Assembly (NCBI GenBank): GCA_041476545.1
Contig: JBGOTP010000297.1
Span: 1-6,359 of the forward strand
DNA: 6,359 nucleotides
Origin: JBGOTP01 sp041476545
Lineage (GTDB): Bacteria > Acidobacteriota > Vicinamibacteria > Vicinamibacterales > CAVVIG01
Direction of reading: 5' to 3'
Under the pieces are notes generated by a model, which was not told the origin of the DNA, ran no database searches, and saw nothing but the letters and a program-made list of their open reading frames with translations. Every line of letters begins with the position of its first letter. Positions within the stretch are counted from its first letter, which is position 1. Below are positions 1 through 5,006 of this stretch, piece by piece. The translations under genes were made by a program, and so were the position numbers.

Positions 1-48
1 CTCCGATTAGCGTGCACATGCTGGTGGCGGCCGATTCCAAACGATGAG

Positions 49-57
49 TGCTAAACT
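49..57 (+). promoter_or_regulatory. Candidate extended -10 promoter for the toxin-antitoxin pair
   Basis: A TG dinucleotide (49-50), one base, then TAAACT (52-57) resembles an extended -10 element, with four of six positions matching TATAAT. Only six bases separate it from the ATG at 64, so transcription would begin at or next to the start codon. No Shine-Dalgarno sequence precedes that ATG, which fits a leaderless mRNA. No convincing -35 box is visible at the usual distance. An 8-bp perfect palindrome, TGACGTCA (57-64), spans the end of this element and the first base of the gene and could be an operator for autoregulation. Promoter and operator are both inferred from pattern only. Confidence 0.4.
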
Positions 58-63
58 GACGTC

Positions 64-312
64 ATGTCCGCAGACAAACTCGTCGCTGAAGCCTTGCGCT
101 TGCCCCGCCACGAGCGCGCACGAGTAGCCGAGGAGCTACTTTCGAGCCTGGAAGAGTCTTCCGACGAAGTCGCCGCGGCGTGGGCGACGGAATTGGAGCG
201 GCGTTCCCTGGACGTCGCGGAGGGACGCGTCCAGACGGTCGCTTGGGAGACAGCACGCATGGCAATCCTGAACGAGCTCGAAGAGCGGCGTGCCGGTCGA
301 ACTCCATCCTGA
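64..312 (+). CDS. Addiction-module antitoxin, PF09720 (Unstab_antitox) type
   Basis: This 82-residue acidic and charged protein should be the labile antitoxin of a type II toxin-antitoxin pair, binding and neutralising the toxin encoded next to it and probably repressing its own promoter. The N-terminal half carries the pattern typical of the 'putative addiction module component' family: an opening helix with ALRLPRHERARVAEELLSSL (residues 10-29), then a stretch around W40 followed by ELERRS (43-48). The rest (about 50-82) is a helical, charged tail suited to wrapping the toxin. The length is usual for the family. The ATG at 64 is chosen because it gives the full family N-terminus and sits just downstream of a -10-like element. 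The reading frame overlaps the toxin gene by 23 bases, so the two are probably translationally coupled. The family call rests on recognised sequence pattern. Confidence 0.85.
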   Translation: MSADKLVAEALRLPRHERARVAEELLSSLEESSDEVAAAWATELERRSLDVAEGRVQTVAWETARMAILNELEERRAGRTPS

Positions 313-613
313 AGCCCACGTCGAGTTTCGATCCTCTGCGTTGTGGTACGACGAACGGCGCGACGGCCTCGGAGACGAATTCGTCGCGGCGATTGCAGTG
401 ACGCTCCAACGAATCAGCGAGGCTCCGGAATCGTTCCCGAAGTGGCCGGGCACGCCGCAGGCATCCCTGGACATCCGCAAAGCCACAGTCGACCGCTTTC
501 CGTATCTCGTCGCGTTCGAGCAGCACAAGAACTACGCTGTCGTGCTGGGCATTGCACATCAGAAGCGACGGCCGCTCTACTGGCTCATTCGGGCGAGTCC
601 AGGCCCCGGTTGA
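290..613 (+). CDS. Type II toxin, RelE/ParE superfamily
   Basis: This 107-residue basic protein has the hallmarks of the RelE/ParE fold: an N-terminal strand (VELHPEAHVEF, residues 2-12), a helical hairpin with ALWYDERRDGLGDEF (16-30) and ISEAPESFPKW (42-52), then the sheet with DIRKATVDRFPYLVAFEQ (61-78) and a closing VLGIAHQKRRPLYWL (85-99). The FPY and AH.KRRP.YW blocks are strongly characteristic. Members either cut mRNA on the ribosome (RelE) or poison DNA gyrase (ParE). The sequence alone does not tell which, so no gene symbol is given. The start is GTG at 290, inside the antitoxin gene, with only a weak GAAGAG-like ribosome site, so translation probably depends on coupling. The gene looks intact, with no frameshift or loss of the terminal sheet. 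Confidence 0.85.
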   Translation: MPVELHPEAHVEFRSSALWYDERRDGLGDEFVAAIAVTLQRISEAPESFPKWPGTPQASLDIRKATVDRFPYLVAFEQHKNYAVVLGIAHQKRRPLYWLIRASPGPG

Positions 614-625
614 CAGCTGATCGGT

Positions 626-631
626 TACAGT
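626..631 (+). promoter_or_regulatory. Candidate -10 box for the cupin gene, leaderless type
   Basis: TACAGT lies eight bases upstream of the ATG at 640, and no Shine-Dalgarno sequence is present between them. The placement mirrors the -10-like element before the antitoxin gene, where the gap is six bases, and suggests that the cupin mRNA starts at or near its AUG. The element sits in the 26-base gap after the toxin stop codon, so the cupin would have its own promoter in addition to any read-through from the toxin-antitoxin pair. This is inference from spacing and sequence only. Confidence 0.35.
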
Positions 632-639
632 TGACGCGC

Positions 640-1002
640 ATGCCACGACTCATCGAACGGCCCACCGTGGTTGCCGCCGCCGGCAACAAGCCGAAGCAAA
701 TTCAGGAGTTTGCCGGCCGTGTCAACTCGGGTCACTCGTCGGTCAGCGTGGCCCGGATGATCTCGCCCGGCGGCTGGGTGGAGCCAGGTCAGCGTCCGGA
801 CTTCGAGGAGATCACGGTCGTGCTGCGCGGAATGCTGCGGGTTGAACACGCAGGCGGGTCGATGGAGGTCCGCGCCGGACAGGCGGTTGTCACCGCTCCA
901 GGCGAGTGGGTCCGCTACAGCAGCCCGGAGCCGGAGGGCGCCGAATACGTGGCGGTCTGCCTCCCCGCGTTTTCGCCGGCGACGGTACACAGAGACGATT
1001 AG
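640..1002 (+). CDS. Small single-domain cupin protein without canonical metal ligands
   Basis: This 120-residue protein is a single cupin beta-barrel of unknown function. The first cupin motif is visible as PGGWVEPGQRPDFEEITVVL followed by RG (residues 43-64). The conserved glutamate (E57) and closing glycine (G64) are kept, but the two histidines of the usual G..HxH...E pattern are replaced in the GQRPDFE segment. The second motif, GQAVVTAPGEWVRYSS (80-95), keeps the G and PG turn but lacks the usual histidine. The barrel therefore probably does not bind a metal in the standard way and may bind a ligand or act structurally. The frame stays open far upstream through the toxin gene. The start at 640 is chosen because it follows the toxin stop, lies beside a -10-like box, and begins where the cupin-type sequence starts. 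There is no evident link to the nitrate transporter on the other strand. Confidence 0.8.
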   Translation: MPRLIERPTVVAAAGNKPKQIQEFAGRVNSGHSSVSVARMISPGGWVEPGQRPDFEEITVVLRGMLRVEHAGGSMEVRAGQAVVTAPGEWVRYSSPEPEGAEYVAVCLPAFSPATVHRDD

Positions 1003-1010
1003 CGACAGGT

Positions 1011-1094
1011 GAATTTGGTCAATTGGACATCTGGACATCTGGACATCTGATCGATCAAATGACGAGATGACCAAATGACCAGATGACCAAATTC
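1011..1094. repeat. 84-bp imperfect palindrome of 8-base units; probable bidirectional terminator
   Basis: The element divides exactly into 6 + 4x8 + 8 + 4x8 + 6 bases. The ends are GAATTT (1011-1016) and AAATTC (1089-1094). The left arm has four octamers (GGTCAATT, then GGACATCT three times). The centre, 1049-1056, is the self-complementary GATCGATC. The right arm has four octamers of the ARATGACC type (1057-1088). Folding gives a 38-bp stem with 30 Watson-Crick pairs and one wobble. It lies between the converging cupin and ATPase genes, starts nine bases after the cupin stop, and its last two bases overlap the ATPase stop codon. The position suits transcription termination for both strands or mRNA 3'-end protection. 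There is no clean T-tract, so simple intrinsic termination is unproven. Similar GGACATCT-type repeats are, from memory, scattered in Vicinamibacteria-like genomes. Confidence 0.8.
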
Positions 1095-1926
1095 AGTGCC
1101 CGCCCCGGCGGGCGATAACCCCGTCGAGCGTCGAGGAACGCGACTGATGCGCGTGATGCTCGAGGAAGTCCATCACCCGCGCGCGGACCTCGTAGTACTG
1201 CGGGTGGTCGAGCACACGACGGCGAATCCTCGGCCGTGGAAACGGGACATCCAGGATCTCACCCACGGTTGCCTCCGGTCCATCGGTCATCAGAATCAAC
1301 CGGTCGGCCAGATAGAGCGCCTCGTCCACGTCGTGCGTCACCATCACCACCACGCGGGGCGTGTCTTCCCAGACGCGAAGCAGCGTGTCCTGCAGCTCGA
1401 ACCGCGTGAGCGAATCGAGCTGCGCGAACGGCTCGTCAAGCAGCAGGAACCGAGGCTCGGTGGACAGAGCCCTGGCGAGCGACACGCACTGCTGCGTCCC
1501 CAGAGAGAGCGCGGCCGGCAGCTCGTCGGCATCTTCGACGACGCCGACAAGGTCGAGGTAGTGACGGGCTCGCTTTGAGGCGGAGTGCGCGGTGACGGGC
1601 CGCCCGAGCGCGAGACGCACGTTGTCCCGCGCCGTGAGCCACGGAAGGAGACACGCGGACTGAAACACCATCGCCCGCTCCGGCCCCGGCTCGCGGACTT
1701 CCCGTCCGTCGATGATCACGCCGCCAAGCGTCGCCTGGTCGAGGCCGGCGATCATCGAGAGCACCGTGGACTTGCCACACCCTGAATGACCGAGGATGCA
1801 CACGAACTCCGCCGGCCGGATCCGGGCGTTGACGTCCTTCACGGCCACGAGCGGCCCAGTGGGCGTGTCGAAGACCCTGGTCAATCCCGTGAGCTCGAGC
1901 GGCGTGATCTCGAGCGGCGTGATCAC
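1093..1926 (-). CDS. nrtD: ABC transporter ATPase of a nitrate-type importer, second ATPase (NrtD-like)
   Basis: This 277-residue cytoplasmic ATPase would pair with the ATPase encoded just upstream to power anion import. Visible motifs are Walker A GHSGCGKS (46-53), Q-loop VFQSACLLPW (87-96, Q89), Walker B LLLDE (161-165, catalytic E165) and H-loop VTHDVDEA (196-203, H198). The signature, normally LSGG(Q/M), reads LSLGTQQ (140-146), a clear departure: the first glycine is Leu and the last position Thr. The long C-terminal part with GPEATVGEILDVPFPRPR (216-233) is typical of the NitT/TauT/NrtD group. The GTG start at 1926 overlaps the previous gene's TGA as GTGA, with a GGGGG ribosome site four bases upstream, so translation is probably coupled. 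Residues 2-11 repeat ITPLE twice because of a 15-bp duplication. The frame stays open upstream, but that region belongs to the other ATPase in another frame. Confidence 0.88.
   Translation of the reverse strand: MITPLEITPLELTGLTRVFDTPTGPLVAVKDVNARIRPAEFVCILGHSGCGKSTVLSMIAGLDQATLGGVIIDGREVREPGPERAMVFQSACLLPWLTARDNVRLALGRPVTAHSASKRARHYLDLVGVVEDADELPAALSLGTQQCVSLARALSTEPRFLLLDEPFAQLDSLTRFELQDTLLRVWEDTPRVVVMVTHDVDEALYLADRLILMTDGPEATVGEILDVPFPRPRIRRRVLDHPQYYEVRARVMDFLEHHAHQSRSSTLDGVIARRGGH
1894..1923 (-). repeat. Perfect 15-bp tandem duplication at the start of the second ATPase gene
   Basis: The 15-mer CTCGAGCGGCGTGAT (plus strand) occurs twice without a break, at 1894-1908 and 1909-1923. On the coding strand it gives ITPLE twice right after the GTG start. 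Being an exact multiple of three it keeps the frame. It adds five residues before the first strand of the nucleotide-binding fold and so is likely harmless. It abuts the TGA/GTG overlap with the upstream gene. Two identical copies suggest a recent slippage event. Confidence 0.9.
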
Positions 1927-2828
1927 GACACCCCCGCCACGGATGTGGGGTCCGGCTTCAGCCGGACCATCGCCGTGTCGTATGTAGCGTCCGGCCTTAG
2001 CCGGACCGTCGCCGGCCCATCTGTGGAGTCCCGCTTCAGCCGGACCCTCGACACCGCTCCCTCCGTGAGCGCTTCGATGATGGTCGACCGGACCCGCAGC
2101 GCGGCGGGATCGCGCAGCAGCGCGGCGGCCGATCGCGGCCTCGGCAGCGTGACAGGAATGGACGCGCCGAGCGTCGCGCGCGGACCGCGCGACAGGGGAA
2201 CGATGCGATCGGCCAGCACGATGGCCTCCTCGACGTTGTTGGTGATCATCACCGTGGTGACCGGACGCCCGACGGATCCACACAGCCGCGTCAGCTCCTG
2301 CTGCAACGTGTCGCGCGTCAACGCATCGAGCGCACCGAATGGCTCGTCCAGAAACAGCAGATCTGGCTCGATGGCGAAGGCGCGGGCAATCGCCACACGC
2401 TGGCGCATCCCGCCCGAGAGCTGCCCGGGACGTCGCTGCAGAGCGTTCCCGAGTCCGACCCGTTCGAGGGCATCCACGGCCCGCGCACGCTGCTCGGCCT
2501 TCGATTGCGATGGGCACGCCGCCGCAACGGCCAGCCGCACGTTCTCGAGCGCCGAAAACCACGGCAGCAGCGAGTAGTTCTGAAAGACGATTGCCGCGTC
2601 GTGGCGCACGCCCTCGACTGCTCGGCCGTCCACCGCGACCGACCCGCGGTCCGGCGGCATGAGACCCGCCAGCAGATTCAACAGGGTCGTCTTTCCCGAC
2701 CCCATGGCCCCGACAATCGCCACGAATTCGCCGCGCTCGACCGAGAGGGTCACGTTGCGCAGCACCTCGCGCGCGCCGGACGCCGAGACAAACGTCTTTG
2801 AAACTCCAGCGACCTCGATGAACGCCAC
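1923..2828 (-). CDS. nrtC: ABC transporter ATPase of a nitrate-type importer, first ATPase (NrtC-like), with repeat-derived tail
   Basis: This 301-residue ATPase is one of two nucleotide-binding subunits of the importer. Motifs are Walker A GAMGSGKT (40-47), Q-loop VFQNYSLLPW (81-90, Q83), signature LSGGMRQR (137-144), Walker B LLFLDE (157-162, catalytic E162) and D-loop GALD (165-168). The H-loop reads ITNNVEEA (195-202), with Asn197 where most ABC ATPases have the switch histidine. The ATPase part ends near residue 260. Residues 262-300 are three 13-residue repeats encoded by a REP-like palindrome array. Cyanobacterial NrtC has instead a large C-terminal binding-protein-like regulatory domain, which is absent here. 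The GTG start at 2828 lies two bases after the permease stop, with GAGGA ten bases upstream. It is chosen because the fold's first strand (FIEVAGVSKTF) begins there. The stop overlaps the next gene. Confidence 0.88.
   Translation of the reverse strand: MAFIEVAGVSKTFVSASGAREVLRNVTLSVERGEFVAIVGAMGSGKTTLLNLLAGLMPPDRGSVAVDGRAVEGVRHDAAIVFQNYSLLPWFSALENVRLAVAAACPSQSKAEQRARAVDALERVGLGNALQRRPGQLSGGMRQRVAIARAFAIEPDLLFLDEPFGALDALTRDTLQQELTRLCGSVGRPVTTVMITNNVEEAIVLADRIVPLSRGPRATLGASIPVTLPRPRSAAALLRDPAALRVRSTIIEALTEGAVSRVRLKRDSTDGPATVRLRPDATYDTAMVRLKPDPTSVAGVS
1929..2045 (-). repeat. Three-unit, 39-bp REP-like palindrome array inside the 3' end of the first ATPase gene
   Basis: Three copies of a GC-rich palindrome recur at an exact 39-bp step. 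The best copy is GGTCCGGCTTCAGCCGGACC (1949-1968), with 9-bp arms and a 2-base loop. The second (1989-2006) has perfect 7-bp arms. The third (2028-2045) has one arm mismatch. On the minus strand the array is read in frame as three 13-residue repeats starting VRLKRD, VRLRPD and VRLKPD. The spacers between palindromes differ more than the palindromes, as expected of a mobile or amplified REP-type element rather than of a protein-driven repeat. The same sequence read in another frame gives GPAEAGPH-type peptides. I recall both peptide types from Acidobacteriota proteins, which suggests a genome-wide element. Confidence 0.85.
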
Positions 2829-2830
2829 GT

Positions 2831-3595
2831 TCAAATGGTCCTCAGCCGCGCTTCGGCCATGCCCATCAGCCGATCCAGGGCGAAGCCGACGATCCCGATC
2901 GTCACGATGGCCAGAAGAATGTGCGCGTAGATCAGACTGTTGTACTCCTGCCACAGGAAACCGCCGACGCCTGGCGTTCCGGTCAGCATTTCACTCGCGA
3001 CAATCACGAGCCACGCAATGCCGAGGCTCAGGCGGTAGCCGGTAAAGATGTAGGGCAGCGTCGCGGGGACGACCACCTTCGTAAAGGTAGTGAATCTCGA
3101 GAGGCGAAGGACTTTCGCCACGTTCCAATAGTCCTGCGGGATCGCGCGCACGCCGGCCATGGTGTTGATGACGGTCGGCCACATGGAACAGACCGCAATC
3201 GCAAAGAGCGCCGCCGGCTCCGACTTGCGGAAGAGGATCAGACCGAGCGGCAGCCACGCGAGTGGCGAGATCGGCCGCATGATCTGGATCACGGGATCGA
3301 GCATCCGCGCGAGGCCCTTCGAGACGCCCAGCACAAAACCAAGGGGCGTGCCGATCAGAATGCCGAGCAGGAATCCGCGCGCGACGCGCAGCAGGCTGTA
3401 GTACGCCAGCAGCCCGATGCCCTGATCCATCTCACCGCGTTTCTCGAGCGGCTTGAGGATATAGATCTTGCTCTCTTCCCAGGTCCTCCACGGCGATGGC
3501 AGATCGGGCACCATCCGGCTGACGCCCCACCAGGCCACAAGGGCGACCAGAATCCCGACCGCGGGCGACAGGGCATGCAACGTGCGTTTCATCAT
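2831..3595 (-). CDS. nrtB: ABC transporter permease of a nitrate-type importer (NrtB-like)
   Basis: This 254-residue inner-membrane protein should form the homodimeric channel of the importer. Hydrophobic segments are visible at about residues 11-28, 70-91, 111-123, 128-146, 187-204 and 224-241, as in the NitT/TauT/SsuC/NrtB family. The cytoplasmic coupling loop that contacts the ATPases is seen at about 156-182 (YWNVAKVLRLSRFTTFTKVV then VPATLP), matching the EAA-loop pattern with its conserved A, L, V.P and LP. Just before it is GVRAIPQDYW, also typical. Length is normal for the family. Two adjacent Met codons (3595 and 3592) are possible starts. A GGGGG ribosome site lies five and eight bases upstream of them respectively, and the sequence does not decide. 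The gene follows the binding-protein stop by 11 bases and precedes the first ATPase by two, so it is clearly within the operon. Confidence 0.9.
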   Translation of the reverse strand: MMKRTLHALSPAVGILVALVAWWGVSRMVPDLPSPWRTWEESKIYILKPLEKRGEMDQGIGLLAYYSLLRVARGFLLGILIGTPLGFVLGVSKGLARMLDPVIQIMRPISPLAWLPLGLILFRKSEPAALFAIAVCSMWPTVINTMAGVRAIPQDYWNVAKVLRLSRFTTFTKVVVPATLPYIFTGYRLSLGIAWLVIVASEMLTGTPGVGGFLWQEYNSLIYAHILLAIVTIGIVGFALDRLMGMAEARLRTI

Positions 3596-3606
3596 ACAAA
3601 CCCCCG

Positions 3607-4851
3607 CTACGCGAGGCTGTGAACGGGGAATGACCGCGCGTAGGCGTCGGGGTCGGCCCCGTTCAGCGTGCTGTCGGCGAGCACCACCTTGTCGAGCGGC
3701 GCCATCTTCACGCTGACGCCGAGTTCCTTCATGGCTTCGAGGTACATGTCGGGACGCATGACCCGCTTCGACACGCCGGCGTAGTCCGGCGCCCCCTTCA
3801 CCATCCCCCACCGGCGGAACTGCGTCAGGAACCACGTCGCGTAGATGGGCTGCGGCAGATTGCACTGACGGTCCGAGAAGATCATGTAGTTTGGATCCTG
3901 CAGTGTGCGACCGTCGCCGAAGTTGTACTTGCCGAGGAGCCGCTCGAGGATGATGTCGGTCGGACAGTTGATGTAGGTGGGCCGCGCGATGATCTCCGCC
4001 GCGGCGGGCCGGTTGTCGAGCTTGTCGAGATGTTCGCTGGCCAGGTGCAGCGCTTTCAGAATCGCCTTCACCGTGCGCGGGTTCTTGACGGCGAACTCCT
4101 CGGTGAACGCACAGACCTTTTCCGGATGGTCCTTCCACATCTGCTGCGTCGTCACCGCCGTGAAGCCGATGCCGTCGGCGATGGCGCGGTTGTTCCACGG
4201 CTCGCCCACGCAGAAGCCGTCCATCTTGTCCACCTTCATGTTGGCGACCATCTGGGGCGGCGGAATCGTGATGAGGCTGACGTCCTTGTCCGGGTGAATG
4301 CCACCGGACGCCAGCCAATAGCGCATCCACATTGCGTGCGTACCCGTCGGAAAGGTCATCGCGAAGGTCATCGGATCGCCGGCCGCCTTCGCCTTGTCCA
4401 CGAGCGGTTTCAGGGCTTTGGGCTCGCGCACGCCAGCCTGCTTCAACTTGTTGTTGAGCGTAATGGCCTGACCGTTGCGGTTGAGCAGCCACGGGACGAC
4501 CATCGGCTTCACCGGCGATCCGGCGAGACCCATCGTGGACGCCAGCGGCATGCCGAGGAGCATGTGCGTCGCCTGGTTCTCGCCGAGCGAGAGTTTGTCG
4601 CGAATCACGGCCCACGACGCCTCCTTCGAGACAACGGCGTTGATGCCGAATTTCTTGAAGAAGCCGAGCTCGTGCGCCATGACGATCGGCGCGCAGTCGG
4701 TCAGCGCGATGATGCCGAAGCGCACCGTGGACGTCTCGGGCGCATCGTCCGCATAGGCGCCCCCCGCCCAGCCCTTGGGCACGCCGGCCATCAGCACACC
4801 CGCAGCCGTCCCCGCCGTCTTCAAGAACGCTCGTCGTTTCATCCCAGTCAC
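3607..4851 (-). CDS. nrtA: Tat-exported nitrate-type substrate-binding protein (NrtA/CmpA family)
   Basis: This 414-residue periplasmic protein captures the anion and delivers it to the permease. The N-terminus MTGMKRRAFLKTAG has a twin-arginine export motif (RRAFLK, residues 6-11), a short hydrophobic stretch (12-24) and a possible cleavage site after AYA (32-34). The body shows family hallmarks: GTHAMWMRYWLASGGI (170-185), IPPPQMVANMKVDKMDGFCV (196-215) and GEPWNNRAI (216-224). Pocket positions known in Synechocystis NrtA (Trp102, Gln155, His196, Lys269) appear to correspond to W80, Q128, H172 and K245. The Lys favours nitrate over bicarbonate, since CmpA has Glu there. That mapping is by eye. 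The GTG start at 4851 is preferred over the ATG at 4842, because AAGGAG lies five bases before the GTG but 14 before the ATG. Nitrite or a related anion remains possible. Confidence 0.88.
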   Translation of the reverse strand: MTGMKRRAFLKTAGTAAGVLMAGVPKGWAGGAYADDAPETSTVRFGIIALTDCAPIVMAHELGFFKKFGINAVVSKEASWAVIRDKLSLGENQATHMLLGMPLASTMGLAGSPVKPMVVPWLLNRNGQAITLNNKLKQAGVREPKALKPLVDKAKAAGDPMTFAMTFPTGTHAMWMRYWLASGGIHPDKDVSLITIPPPQMVANMKVDKMDGFCVGEPWNNRAIADGIGFTAVTTQQMWKDHPEKVCAFTEEFAVKNPRTVKAILKALHLASEHLDKLDNRPAAAEIIARPTYINCPTDIILERLLGKYNFGDGRTLQDPNYMIFSDRQCNLPQPIYATWFLTQFRRWGMVKGAPDYAGVSKRVMRPDMYLEAMKELGVSVKMAPLDKVVLADSTLNGADPDAYARSFPVHSLA

Positions 4852-4856
4852 CTGCT

Positions 4857-4862
4857 CTCCTT
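4857..4862 (-). promoter_or_regulatory. Ribosome binding site deciding the nrtA-like start
   Basis: AAGGAG on the minus strand is the strongest Shine-Dalgarno sequence in the window. It lies five bases from the GTG at 4851 and 14 from the in-frame ATG at 4842, so it argues for the GTG start. It sits 17 bases downstream, in the direction of transcription, of the G-rich minisatellite, so folding of that tract could influence access to it. Confidence 0.75.
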
Positions 4863-4879
4863 GTCGAGATGCAATCCCG

Positions 4880-4978
4880 CCTGCCCGACCTGCCCCGCCC
4901 GCCCTGCCTGCCCGGCCCGCCGCACCCGCCCCACCTGCCCCACCTGCCCTGCCTGCCCCACCCGCCCTGCCTACCCCG
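4880..4978. repeat. 9-bp GC-rich minisatellite, 11 units, in the leader of the nrtA-like gene
   Basis: The tract divides into eleven consecutive 9-base units of the form CCYGCCCNN on the plus strand, for example CCTGCCCCA and CCCGCCCTG, with a few substitutions and no length change. On the minus strand, which is the transcribed sense here, each unit contributes a run of usually three to four G. The runs are separated by one to seven bases, which meets the usual G-quadruplex pattern. It fills most of the 155-bp gap between the barrel gene and the binding-protein gene. An RNA structure here could pause transcription, protect the downstream transporter mRNA or modulate translation. Unit-number variation between strains would be expected. 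The short open frames across the tract (proline- or cysteine-rich) look like products of the repeat and not genes. Confidence 0.85.
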
Positions 4979-4995
4979 CCGAAGCGCCTTCGGCG
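4977..4995 (-). terminator. Perfect 8-bp GC hairpin after the barrel gene; attenuator or processing site, not a classic terminator
   Basis: CGCCGAAG (4977-4984), a three-base CGC loop, then CTTCGGCG (4988-4995) form a perfect 8-bp stem starting 11 bases after the barrel gene's stop codon. No U-tract follows in the minus-strand transcript; the next sequence is CGGGGTAGG, leading into the G-rich minisatellite. It is therefore unlikely to be a simple intrinsic terminator. It could act as a partial attenuator, or protect the 3' end of the barrel mRNA, giving different levels of barrel and transporter. Confidence 0.4.
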
Positions 4996-5006
4996 CGGAG
5001 GCGGCC

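Noticed and set aside
610..615. Perfect TTGACA hexamer overlapping the toxin stop codon, as a -35 box for the cupin
   Set aside because: It is only 10 bases from the TACAGT element, far from the usual 16-18, and the sequence 17 bases downstream is not -10-like.
343..639. Longer cupin protein starting inside the toxin gene
   Set aside because: The added 99 residues are the toxin gene read in another frame; cupin-like sequence begins only at the ATG at 640.
62..646. Antisense 194-residue frame across the toxin-antitoxin pair
   Set aside because: No recognisable domain, Arg-rich composition typical of antisense reading of high-GC genes, and the plus-strand genes are well supported.
1011..1094. 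Transposon terminal inverted repeats or a miniature transposable element
   Set aside because: The arms are built of internal octamer repeats meeting at a palindromic centre, there is no cargo between them, and no target-site duplication is seen at the ends.
1929..2045. Short CRISPR array
   Set aside because: The repeats are only about 20 bp, degenerate, palindromic throughout, lie inside a coding frame at a multiple-of-three step, and no cas-like gene is present.
1927..2562. Upstream extension of the second ATPase frame to give a 489-residue protein
   Set aside because: The extra part lies over the first ATPase in a different frame, is Arg/Ala-rich without domain pattern, and the GTG at 1926 with its ribosome site explains the start.
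3596..4615. Upstream extension of the permease frame to 594 residues
   Set aside because: The extension is a shadow of the binding-protein gene with low-complexity His/Arg content. The permease sequence starts at the MMKR codons behind a GGGGG ribosome site.
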